The notes beneath the pieces are model-generated. The model saw only the letters and a program-made list of their open reading frames with translations, ran no database searches and was not told the origin of the DNA. 64,000 nucleotides of DNA, taken from assembly GCA_017412605.1 (NCBI GenBank), contig JAFPWY010000013.1, positions 248,001-312,000 of the forward strand, given 5' to 3'. This document shows positions 1 to 7,709 of the stretch, piece by piece. The position numbers and the translations under genes were made by a program. This DNA is from Fibrobacter sp. (GTDB lineage: Bacteria; Fibrobacterota; Fibrobacteria; Fibrobacterales; Fibrobacteraceae). How positions within the stretch are numbered: the first letter of the stretch is position 1; each line of letters begins with the position of its first letter.

Positions 1-3
1 CGG

Positions 4-2091
4 TTATTGGCATTCTGCTGTATATATTGAATCTCGGATAGGGTCTATTATCCGGTTTGGATCGGTTGAACCGTCTTCCCATGCTATGAATGCTGTAGGG
101 CATTCTACGCTCAATTTCATGGGATGATGTTCAAAGACATCCCATTTGTATTCTTGGCTTTGTTTGATGTCGAAATCATCCAATTTTAATATTCCGTTGC
201 CTTTTACTTCTATAGTAATGGGAACTTCGTCATTTAGGTCAAATGCTTCTTTAAAATCGTTTCGTACTGTTATGTCACGATTGTAGGACCATGTTCTTAA
301 ACAACTGCCGTCTGTTTCAAAGTATGTCCCGCAAGAGTTTTTATGACTATTTCTTGTGTATAGTTCTAAATCTCTTGTAATTTGCGCTGGGTCGATTGAT
401 TTATTTATGAGGTCTATTTGTTGCGCTACTTTTTTGCCATTGATAAATGTTGAATACAGGTAAGATGCGCGATTGATGAACTTTTGCTTGAAATCGGAAT
501 TTTGGATAAGTTTTATAAAAATGTTTCCAAAACATTTGTAGTTGTTCCCGCCAGAACATGGTAAATTTGGTCGCCCTCCGCCGAGTATCCACTCAATCAT
601 ATTTGTATTTTCCGTAAACCCGGCGAGTTTAGGTAAAAAGTCGAAACCATTGTCTATGTCGTAAGCTATGAATTTCCATGGGGAATTTCCACTTTTCCAT
701 GCTCTCACATTATTTTGAGGCCAATCGTTGTTGAAATAAAAAATTTCTGCGGCCATATATTCCAGATAGTTTGGAATGTCAATCATTTTGGCAACAGACT
801 GATATGCCGCACTGTCGTCTTTAAAGTTTGATTTGTCAATAAATTGTATTGTGTTAAGATAATCGTCCAAAGAGCCGTTTTTTAGATATATGTTATCATT
901 TATAATTTTGATGAAGTCAACATTGTTGTTGTCTATTCCATAATTGGTTTCTATGAAATGCTCATTGAGCTTTTCTTGCATGCCAAAGATTCCTTGATAT
1001 TTACCATTGTAAAATACAATAACCTGTCTAGAGCGTTGATAGTCTACATTTGTTCCTTCAAGAAGGCTTGTTGCCAAAGCATCTTCATAAAGATCTCTTT
1101 CAAAGCGATTTCCGTTGTTGCGTAATTTGAATCCTTTGAATGCGCTTTTTTCCGGCCGTGTTTCAAATAGAGGATAATGTATTTTTCCGGATTGATATTC
1201 TTTCCTCATTCTTATTTCAACGGATTTTTTTTCAAAATTTCTGCTGTAGTTTCCGGCAATTGAAAGCCCTGCGTTTATTTCAAAAGCTTTCTCTTTCGAG
1301 GAACTTCCGTTGGCAAAATATTCCACGTGTGCCGGATATTCAACATCTTCCCAAAACTTGGCTTCTTTGCAAGGGTTTGGCAGGCATGGGCTGGCGTTGA
1401 GGTATTCTTTTACATAATACGGGTCTACGCTGATAGATACAACGGGCATATTGATTTTTTCGTTGACGAAGTAGGTCTCGGTTTGCTGCTTTGCTAGCAT
1501 TCCGCTTATGAATTCGTAACAGCGGACGACTGTAGTTGTATCTATCAACCGGGCTTCTGAAAATGCCGGTGTGGTTGAATCGGGTTCAGAACCGTCAAAG
1601 GTACATTGGACGATGCCTTGTGTTGGGGGGGGTGATAGCGTAAATGGCTTTTTGAAACCTGCATCTGGAATCAGCGCCCGGGATGCGGCTTGCGCAATTA
1701 TCTTGTTGAGGGAATCCTTAATGTTTGTGGAGTCGTTTTTTACATCAACGGAATCGTTGTTGACGTTTGCGGAGTCGTTTTTTACATCAACGGAATTATT
1801 GATAACGTTTGCGGAGTCGTTATTTGTGTTGAGGGAATCCTTAATGTTGATGGAGCTTTTTTTTACATTGACGGAATCGTTGTTGATGTTTGCGGAATCA
1901 TTTTTAACATAGGTAGAGTCTGTTGTTGCTCCGATGGTGGAGGACTCTTTTTCAACAGGGGTGTTTTCTAAGGAATCGTTGATTAAAGAGATTGCCTCGG
2001 TCGAAAAATCTTCTGTAGTATATAATTCACTATTGCTGCATGCGCAAAGTAGAGAGAATATAATCCAGCAGATTTTGTGATTTTTGTTCAT
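4..2091 (-). CDS. CotH kinase family lipoprotein, copy 1
   Basis: Predicted surface lipoprotein, 695 aa. An N-terminal signal peptide ends in lipobox LLCAC, so Cys18 should be acylated. Residues ~61-130 are a low-complexity linker with a 7-residue period (NxDSxNV). A chitobiase/hexosaminidase C-terminal-like beta domain follows (CTFDGSEP at 163-170), then the CotH kinase-like core with LLEGTNVDYQRSRQ and the putative metal-binding YDIDNGFDF, then a ~70-residue C-terminal beta domain. I start at ATG 2091 rather than at an in-frame GTG at 2172, because a TTGACA-17-TATTTT promoter lies between them and the signal peptide begins at this ATG. First of three tandem paralogues. CotH proteins elsewhere are protein kinases of spore coats; the substrate here is unknown and kinase activity is inference. 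Confidence 0.88.
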   Translation of the reverse strand: MNKNHKICWIIFSLLCACSNSELYTTEDFSTEAISLINDSLENTPVEKESSTIGATTDSTYVKNDSANINNDSVNVKKSSINIKDSLNTNNDSANVINNSVDVKNDSANVNNDSVDVKNDSTNIKDSLNKIIAQAASRALIPDAGFKKPFTLSPPPTQGIVQCTFDGSEPDSTTPAFSEARLIDTTTVVRCYEFISGMLAKQQTETYFVNEKINMPVVSISVDPYYVKEYLNASPCLPNPCKEAKFWEDVEYPAHVEYFANGSSSKEKAFEINAGLSIAGNYSRNFEKKSVEIRMRKEYQSGKIHYPLFETRPEKSAFKGFKLRNNGNRFERDLYEDALATSLLEGTNVDYQRSRQVIVFYNGKYQGIFGMQEKLNEHFIETNYGIDNNNVDFIKIINDNIYLKNGSLDDYLNTIQFIDKSNFKDDSAAYQSVAKMIDIPNYLEYMAAEIFYFNNDWPQNNVRAWKSGNSPWKFIAYDIDNGFDFLPKLAGFTENTNMIEWILGGGRPNLPCSGGNNYKCFGNIFIKLIQNSDFKQKFINRASYLYSTFINGKKVAQQIDLINKSIDPAQITRDLELYTRNSHKNSCGTYFETDGSCLRTWSYNRDITVRNDFKEAFDLNDEVPITIEVKGNGILKLDDFDIKQSQEYKWDVFEHHPMKLSVECPTAFIAWEDGSTDPNRIIDPIRDSIYTAECQ

Positions 2092-2130
2092 TTTTAGGCA
2101 CTTTATCGAATGTAAGGATTGCGTAAATAA

Positions 2131-2159
2131 AAAATATTTTTTTCTGCGAAGTTTGTCAA
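2131..2159 (-). promoter_or_regulatory. sigma70-like promoter of CotH copy 1
   Basis: Reading the minus strand: TTGACA (2159-2154), 17 nt, TATTTT (2136-2131). It ends about 40 nt before the chosen ATG at 2091. The same element is present upstream of copy 2. Confidence 0.6.
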
Positions 2160-2172
2160 TTTTTTTCTTCAC

Positions 2173-2252
2173 TCTCGTATTGACTATTTGTCACCTCGTT
2201 GAGCGGTTGTTGTCGGCGAATGTGGAACCTCGTGATTGCTTTTGAGGAATGT
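2173..2252. repeat. 80-bp spacer duplicated between CotH copies
   Basis: The spacer between copies 1 and 2 is repeated essentially unchanged at 4449-4528 between copies 2 and 3. The coding sequences flanking it (signal peptide on one side, C-terminal domain on the other) are also near identical between copies 1 and 2. The duplicated unit is therefore gene plus spacer. Confidence 0.8.
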
Positions 2253-4367
2253 CTATTGGCATTCTGCTGTATATATTGAATCTCGGATAGGGTCTATTAT
2301 CCGGTTTGGATCGGTTGAACCGTCTTCCCATGCTATGAATGCTGTAGGACATTCTACGCTCAATCTCATGGGATGATGCTCAAAGACATCCCATTTGTAT
2401 TCTTGGCTTTGTTTGATGTCGAAATCATCCAATTTTAATATTCCGTTGCCTTTTACTTCTATAGTAATGGGAACTTCGTCATTCAGGTCAAATGCTTCCT
2501 TAAATTCGGTTCTTACGGTCTTGTCACGATTGTAAGACCATGCTTTTAAGCAAAGACCGTCTGCATCGAATCCATCGTTGCATGCATTTTTGTATGTGCG
2601 TCTATTGTATCTTTTTTGATCTCTTGTGATTTGTGCTTTTTCGATGGTGCTATTTATATAATCAATTTGTTGAAATATTTTGGTGCTATTGATAAAAGTT
2701 GAATATAAATAAGCGGCCCTGTTAATGAATGCCTGCTTAAAGTCGGAGTTTTTAATAAGTTTGGCGAATATGTTCGGGAAACAGATGTAATCCCCGCCTT
2801 CCGAACAGTTGGTATTGGCTTTTCCTCCGCTAATCGTCCAGTCAATCATGTTTGTGTTTTCCGTCCAACCGGCCATTCTTGCAGACCAGTCAAGCCCTTG
2901 GTCTATGTCGAAGGCGACGAATTTCCACGGGGAATTGCCGCTTTTCCATGCCCGGACGTTATTATGTGGCCAATCATCGTTGGCGTAATAAATTTCGGCG
3001 GCGATGTATTCCATGAAGTTTGGTATGTCGATTTTTTTAGAAACAGATTCGTATGCTGTATTATCGTCTATGAAGTTCGCGCTTTCAATAAATCGCATGA
3101 GATTTAGGTAATCATCGGCTGTGCCATTTTGTACATTGATTTCGTTGAGCGATATCTTGATAAAATCAACGTTGTTGTGGTCGATGTTGTAGTTGGTTTC
3201 TACAAAGTGTTCGTTCAGTTTTTCGCGCATGTCGTAAATGCCGCGGTAGTCTCCATTATAAAAGACAATGACTTGTCTGGATCTTTGGTAATCGACGTTA
3301 GTTCCTTCCAGAAGGCTTGTTGCCATTGCGTCGCCGATATAATCGCTGACAAAGCGGTTCCCGTTATTGCGCAAGATGAATGACTTAAAGGTGCTTTTTT
3401 CTGGTCGTGTGTCGAATAAGGGAAAATTAATTCTTCCGGATTGATATTGTTTTCTCATTACGACGGCAACAGATTTTTTTTGCTGATTTCTGCTGTAATT
3501 TCCTGAAATTGAAATTCCGGCATCTATTTCGAAAGATTTCGCTTTTGAGGCGCTTCCTTCTGCAAAATATTCTACGTGTGCTGGGTATTCGATGTCTTCC
3601 CAAAATTTAGCCCCTGAACATGGGTTTGGTGAACAGGGTGGTTCATCGAGATAATCCTGAACGAAATTGGGTGCGACACTAATGGACACGACCGGCATGT
3701 TGATTTGTTCATTGATAAAATATGTTTCCGATTGTTTTCTTACAACATTGCCATTGACGAATTCCGTGCAACGAACGACGGTGGATGAATCAATTGACTG
3801 GGCTTCTGAAAATGCCGGTGTGGTTGAATCTGGTTCAGATCCGTCAAAAGTGCATCGGACAATGCCGAATGCCATTGGAGGGGATAGCGTAAATGGTTCT
3901 TTGAAACCTGCATCTGGGAGTAGCTGTGTGAACGTAATTCGTTCGCTTATTACGTTGGTGGAATCTTTCTTGACGCTTGTAGAATCTTTTTTTACGCTAG
4001 AGGAATCCTTCTTGACGTTTGCAGAGTCCTTTTTTACGCTAGAGGAATCTTTCTTGACGCTTGTAGAATCTTTTTTTACGCTAGAGGAATCCTTCTTGAC
4101 GTTTGCAGAGCCTTTTTTTGTGCTGGAAGGATCTTTCTTGACGTTTGTAGAGTCTTTTTTTGTACTGGAAGAATCTTTCTTGATTTTGCTTGAGTCGGTT
4201 GTTGCTCCGGTGGTGGAGGTTTCCTCTTCAATGGAGGCGTTTTCTAAGGAATCGTTGATTAAAGAGATTGCCTCGGTCGAAAAATCTTCTGTAGTATATA
4301 ATTCACTATTGCTGCATGCGCAAAGTAGAGAGAATATAATCCAGCAGATTTTGTAATTTTTGTTCAT
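2253..4367 (-). CDS. CotH kinase family lipoprotein, copy 2
   Basis: Predicted surface lipoprotein, 704 aa, with the same architecture as copy 1: lipobox LLCAC, repetitive linker, CHB_HEX_C-like domain (CTFDGSEP), CotH core (YNGDYRGIYDMREKLNEHF; FDIDQGLDW), C-terminal beta domain. Its linker is Lys/Ser-rich (KKDSxxV, 7-residue period) instead of Asn-rich. The signal peptide and last ~90 residues match copy 1, while the central CotH core matches copy 3, so the gene is a mosaic. The start at ATG 4367 is supported by a promoter just upstream and by homology of the signal peptide. Substrate and role unknown; probably cell-envelope or surface modification. Confidence 0.88.
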   Translation of the reverse strand: MNKNYKICWIIFSLLCACSNSELYTTEDFSTEAISLINDSLENASIEEETSTTGATTDSSKIKKDSSSTKKDSTNVKKDPSSTKKGSANVKKDSSSVKKDSTSVKKDSSSVKKDSANVKKDSSSVKKDSTSVKKDSTNVISERITFTQLLPDAGFKEPFTLSPPMAFGIVRCTFDGSEPDSTTPAFSEAQSIDSSTVVRCTEFVNGNVVRKQSETYFINEQINMPVVSISVAPNFVQDYLDEPPCSPNPCSGAKFWEDIEYPAHVEYFAEGSASKAKSFEIDAGISISGNYSRNQQKKSVAVVMRKQYQSGRINFPLFDTRPEKSTFKSFILRNNGNRFVSDYIGDAMATSLLEGTNVDYQRSRQVIVFYNGDYRGIYDMREKLNEHFVETNYNIDHNNVDFIKISLNEINVQNGTADDYLNLMRFIESANFIDDNTAYESVSKKIDIPNFMEYIAAEIYYANDDWPHNNVRAWKSGNSPWKFVAFDIDQGLDWSARMAGWTENTNMIDWTISGGKANTNCSEGGDYICFPNIFAKLIKNSDFKQAFINRAAYLYSTFINSTKIFQQIDYINSTIEKAQITRDQKRYNRRTYKNACNDGFDADGLCLKAWSYNRDKTVRTEFKEAFDLNDEVPITIEVKGNGILKLDDFDIKQSQEYKWDVFEHHPMRLSVECPTAFIAWEDGSTDPNRIIDPIRDSIYTAECQ

Positions 4368-4406
4368 TTTTAGGCACTTTATCGAATGTAAGAATTGCGT
4401 AAATAA

Positions 4407-4436
4407 AAAATATTTTTTTTCTGCGAAGTTTGTCAA
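4407..4436 (-). promoter_or_regulatory. sigma70-like promoter of CotH copy 2
   Basis: Minus-strand TTGACA (4436-4431), 18 nt, TATTTT (4412-4407). It is the same element as in copy 1 with one extra T in the spacer. Confidence 0.55.
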
Positions 4437-4528
4437 TTTTTTTTTCACTCTCGTATTGACTATTTGTCACCTCGTTGAGCGGTTGTTGTCGGCGAATGTG
4501 GAACCTCGTGATTGCTTTTGAGGAATGT

Positions 4529-6466
4529 CTATTGGCATTCTGCTATGTATATTGCGTTTTTGACAGGATCAACTATTCGGCTGGGATCGGTCTTTCCATT
4601 TTCCCATGCAATGAATGATGAACCATTTGGACATTCCACGCTTAATTTCATAGGATGATGCTTGAAAACATTCCAATTGTATTCTTTGCTTTGTTTGATA
4701 CTGAAGTTGTCAAGTTTTAAAATTCCGTTACCTTTTACTTCTATGGTAATGGGGACTTCGTCATTCAGCTCAAAGACCTCTTTAAATTCGGCTCTTACAG
4801 TCTTGTCGCGGATGTAAGACCATGCTTTTAAGCAGATGCCATATTCATCGAATCCATCATTACATGCGTTTTTGTAATTGTACCTGTTGTATCTTTTTTG
4901 ATCTCTTGTGATTTGAGCCTTTTCGATGGTGCTGTTTATATAGTCAATTTGTTGAAATATTTTGGTGCTATTGATAAAAGTTGAATATAAATAAGCGGCC
5001 CTGTTAATGAATGCCTGCTTAAAGTCGGAGTTTTTAATAAGTTTGGCGAATATGTTCGGGAAACAGATATAATCCCCACCGTCCGAACAGCTGGTATTGG
5101 GTTTTCCCCCGCTAATTGTCCAGTCAATCATGTTTGTGTTTCCTGTAAAACCGTTCACCTTTGCAGTCCAGTCAAAGCCATGGTCTATGTCGAAGGCGAT
5201 GAATTTCCATGGGGAATTACCGCTTTTCCATGCCCGGACGTTATTATGTGGCCAATCATCGTTGGCATAATAAATTTCAGCGGCGATGTATTCCATGAAG
5301 TTTGGCATGTCGATTTTTTTAGAAACAGTTTGGTATGCCGTATTGTCGTCTATGAAGTTCGCACTTTCAATAAAGTGCATGAGATCTAGGTAATCATCAG
5401 CCGAACCGTTTTGTACATCGACTTCGTTGTACGAAATTTTGATGAAATCAACTTTGTCATGATTAATATTGTAGTTGGTTTCTACGAAGTGTTCGTTAAG
5501 TTTTTCGCGCATGTCGTAAATACCGCGGTAGTCTCCATTATAAAAGACAATGACTTGTCTGGATCTTTGGTAATCGACATTGGTTCCCTCCAGTAGGCTT
5601 GTTGCCATTGGATCGCCGATGTAGTCGCTGATAAAGCGGTTCCCGTTATTGCGTAGGACGAATGACTTGAAGGTGTTTTTTTCTGGTCGTGTATCGAATA
5701 GGGGGTAATGAATTCTTCCGGATTGGTATTGTTTTCTCATTACGATGGCAACAGATTTTTTTTGCTGATTTCTGCTGTAATTTCCTGAAATTGAAATCCC
5801 GGCGTCTATTTCAAAAGATTTCGCTTTTGAGACGCTTCCTTCTGCAAAATATTCCACGTGTGCTGGGTATTCGATGTCTTCCCAAAATTTAGCGTTGTCG
5901 CAAGGGTCTGACATGCAGGGCTTTTCATCGAGGTATTCTTTTACGTAAATTGGGGCTACGCTAATGGACACGACCGGCATGTTTATTTTTTCGTTGATAA
6001 AGTAAGTCTCGGACTGCTTTCTTGCGGCTTTGCCATTGATGAATTCTGTGCAACGAACGACAGTCGTTGAATCAATCGACATAGCCTTTGAAAAAATCAG
6101 GGAACTTGAATTGGGCTCAGATCCGTCAAAAGTGCAACGGACCTGACCTTGTGTAATAGGAGGGGGTATTGTAAATGGGCTTGTGAATGCGGCATCTGGA
6201 ATCAGTGACTGGGGCCGTGTATTCGAGCCTGTTCTTACGTTGGAGGAATCGCTCTCGATGTCGGTGGTGTCCGTTATTATATCGGTGGAAATGATTTTTT
6301 TTTCAACGGGAATTAGCGCAATTTTTAGGGAATCATAGACATGTAAAAGGGATTCGTTCGAATCGGCCCATGCAGGATACAATTCGCTGTTGCTGCACGC
6401 GCAGCACAGGAATAGCGTAAAACATAATCCTATGGATTTTAGAAATGTTTTTTCCTTTTTATTCAT
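4529..6466 (-). CDS. CotH kinase family lipoprotein, copy 3
   Basis: Predicted surface lipoprotein, 645 aa. The signal peptide is different from copies 1 and 2 but again ends in a lipobox (LCCAC). It lacks the long 7-residue repeat linker, so it may resemble the ancestral short form. A CHB_HEX_C-like domain (CTFDGSEP) is followed by a CotH core nearly identical to that of copy 2, including FDIDHGFDW, and a more divergent C-terminal beta domain. It is the promoter-proximal member of the minus-strand trio and has its own upstream region (6467-6600), divergent from rplM. Biochemical role not known. Confidence 0.88.
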   Translation of the reverse strand: MNKKEKTFLKSIGLCFTLFLCCACSNSELYPAWADSNESLLHVYDSLKIALIPVEKKIISTDIITDTTDIESDSSNVRTGSNTRPQSLIPDAAFTSPFTIPPPITQGQVRCTFDGSEPNSSSLIFSKAMSIDSTTVVRCTEFINGKAARKQSETYFINEKINMPVVSISVAPIYVKEYLDEKPCMSDPCDNAKFWEDIEYPAHVEYFAEGSVSKAKSFEIDAGISISGNYSRNQQKKSVAIVMRKQYQSGRIHYPLFDTRPEKNTFKSFVLRNNGNRFISDYIGDPMATSLLEGTNVDYQRSRQVIVFYNGDYRGIYDMREKLNEHFVETNYNINHDKVDFIKISYNEVDVQNGSADDYLDLMHFIESANFIDDNTAYQTVSKKIDMPNFMEYIAAEIYYANDDWPHNNVRAWKSGNSPWKFIAFDIDHGFDWTAKVNGFTGNTNMIDWTISGGKPNTSCSDGGDYICFPNIFAKLIKNSDFKQAFINRAAYLYSTFINSTKIFQQIDYINSTIEKAQITRDQKRYNRYNYKNACNDGFDEYGICLKAWSYIRDKTVRAEFKEVFELNDEVPITIEVKGNGILKLDNFSIKQSKEYNWNVFKHHPMKLSVECPNGSSFIAWENGKTDPSRIVDPVKNAIYIAECQ

Positions 6467-6495
6467 CGGTGCAGGGCTGCAAAAGGCGTAATGAA

Positions 6496-6524
6496 AAAGT
6501 AGAAATGATGTAATTTGGCGTCAA
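6496..6524 (-). promoter_or_regulatory. promoter of CotH copy 3
   Basis: Minus-strand TTGACG (6524-6519), 17 nt, TACTTT (6501-6496). The -35 element forms one arm of a small inverted repeat, CGTCAA-N6-TTGACG at 6519-6536, which could be an operator. Confidence 0.5.
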
Positions 6525-6547
6525 TTATTTTTGACGAATATTTATTA

Positions 6548-6576
6548 ATTCTATCAATTATATTAATTGATAGAAT
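6548..6576. repeat. perfect inverted repeat, 13-bp arms
   Basis: Arms ATTCTATCAATTA (6548-6560) and TAATTGATAGAAT (6564-6576) are perfect reverse complements separated by TAT. The element lies between the divergent CotH copy 3 and rplM promoters. It is AT-only apart from two G/C pairs and has no T-run, so an operator is as likely as a terminator. Confidence 0.6.
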
Positions 6577-6627
6577 GCTGAACGCCTAAAATACGGACTT
6601 TTTTGCAATAATAGAACTTTTTTACCC

Positions 6628-6658
6628 TTGCAGGGTTGCCCAAATCCATCTATATTTG
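6628..6658 (+). promoter_or_regulatory. rplM promoter, TTG-N20-TATATTTG
   Basis: TATATTTG at 6651-6658 fits the Bacteroidetes -7 consensus TAnnTTTG. A TTG at 6628-6630 is 20 nt upstream. The 12-mer TTGCAGGGTTGC (6628-6639) occurs at the same spacing from the box at rpsB. It predicts a leader of about 45-50 nt before the rplM ATG. Confidence 0.6.
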
Positions 6659-6711
6659 TTCCACTTTCACGGGGCAAGGGTTGTCCCGGAAATCTTAACT
6701 AGAGGATTTAC

Positions 6712-7140
6712 ATGAAGACTATTACGGTAAACCCGAAGTCCGTCAGCCGCAAGTGGAAGCTTGTGGATGCCGCTGACAAGCCGATGGGACGCGTTGCAAG
6801 CGAAGTTGCTCGTCTCCTCATGGGCAAGCACAAGGCCATCTATTCCCCGAACGTCGACACTGGTGACTTCGTTGTCGTTATCAACGCAGCCAAGGTGCTC
6901 GTTACCGGTAACAAGAACCTGCAGAAGGAATACTTCCACCACACCGGTCACATCGCCGGCGAACGCTGGATCAACTTTGCCGACCTTTTGGCCAAGCATC
7001 CGACCGCTCCGCTCGAGGCCGCTATTTGGGGAATGCTCCCTCACAGCGCTCTTGGTCACAAGATGGTCAAGAAACTCAAAATCTATGCTGGCGCCGAACA
7101 TCCGCACGCTGCACAGAATCCCGAAGTCGTAGACTTTTAA
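6712..7140 (+). CDS. rplM: 50S ribosomal protein L13
   Basis: Large-subunit protein L13, 142 aa, the usual bacterial length. The conserved core is readable: WxLVDAADKPMGRVASEVA near the N-terminus, then NAAKVLVTGNK, the HTGHIAGER segment and GMLPHSALGHKMVKKLKIYAG near the C-terminus. The start ATG has the ribosome-binding site AGAGGA. It is followed after 21 nt by rpsI, the standard rplM-rpsI order, so the two subunit proteins are co-transcribed from the promoter at 6628-6658 and end at the hairpin terminator at 7589. Confidence 0.97.
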   Translation: MKTITVNPKSVSRKWKLVDAADKPMGRVASEVARLLMGKHKAIYSPNVDTGDFVVVINAAKVLVTGNKNLQKEYFHHTGHIAGERWINFADLLAKHPTAPLEAAIWGMLPHSALGHKMVKKLKIYAGAEHPHAAQNPEVVDF

Positions 7141-7161
7141 TTTAGAACGGAGGATAAATCT

Positions 7162-7566
7162 ATCGCTACCGCAAAAAGTAAGAAGATCTACCGCGGCACC
7201 GGCCGTCGCAAGAATGCCATCGCCGCTGTGATCCTGAAGCCGGGTACCGGCAAGCGCACTATCAATGGTCGTGATTTCAAGGATTACTTCCATTCTGAAG
7301 TGCAGAACATGATTGCAAACCTTCCGTTCGCCATCCTCGGCAACGCGGAAGAATGGGACGTCGAAGTCACCGCTCGTGGCGGTGGAATCGCCGGCCAGAT
7401 GGGCGCTGTCCGTCTCGGCATCTCCCGTGCCCTGGTTGCTAACGACGCCGAAGTCAAGCCCGCCCTCAAGAAGGAAGGCCTCATGACTCGCGACTCTCGT
7501 GCCGTTGAACGTAAGAAGTTCGGCCGCAAGAAGGCTCGTAAGCACTTCCAGTTCAGCAAGCGCTAA
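7162..7566 (+). CDS. rpsI: 30S ribosomal protein S9, apparent ATC start
   Basis: Small-subunit protein S9, 134 aa. The universally conserved N-terminal YRGTGRRKNAIAAV lies at residues 10-23 and the C-terminal KKARKHFQFSKR tail that reaches the P site is intact. No ATG, GTG or TTG lies in frame between the rplM stop (7138-7140) and this conserved segment. The first usable codon is ATC at 7162, preceded 8 nt away by the Shine-Dalgarno GGAGG (7149-7153). A GTG at 7228 would delete the conserved N-terminus. So the gene either uses a rare ATC start or carries a sequence error of ATG. The family call is certain; the start codon is inference. Confidence 0.93.
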   Translation: MATAKSKKIYRGTGRRKNAIAAVILKPGTGKRTINGRDFKDYFHSEVQNMIANLPFAILGNAEEWDVEVTARGGGIAGQMGAVRLGISRALVANDAEVKPALKKEGLMTRDSRAVERKKFGRKKARKHFQFSKR

Positions 7567-7588
7567 TCTGCGAATTTGCTTTTCGAAA

Positions 7589-7624
7589 GGAATATCCCGC
7601 CCGCGCGGGGTGTTCCTTTTTTTG
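7589..7624 (+). terminator. rho-independent terminator of rplM-rpsI
   Basis: A 12-bp stem (GGAATATCCCGC with GCGGGGTGTTCC, two G-T wobbles), loop CCGC, followed by eight T residues. Confidence 0.85.
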
Positions 7625-7655
7625 TTTTCTTCTCGAAGCTAAAATTTTTTGAGTG

Positions 7656-7685
7656 TTGCGAAATTTTCGTTAGGTGTTATATTTA
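7656..7685 (+). promoter_or_regulatory. promoter, TTG-N19-TATATTTA
   Basis: TTG at 7656-7658 and TATATTTA at 7678-7685, 19 nt apart, with a ribosome-binding site (AAAGGAG) then ATG 7710 downstream. Confidence 0.5.
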
Positions 7686-7709
7686 GATAAAGAGAAAAAG
7701 GAGCGATAC

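Noticed and set aside
1690-4185. CRISPR-like periodic repeats in the CotH genes
   Set aside because: The 21-nt units are in-frame protein repeats with no spacers, and no cas gene is near.
7228-7230. GTG as start of rpsI
   Set aside because: It would delete the conserved N-terminal YRGTGRRKNA segment and has no ribosome-binding site.
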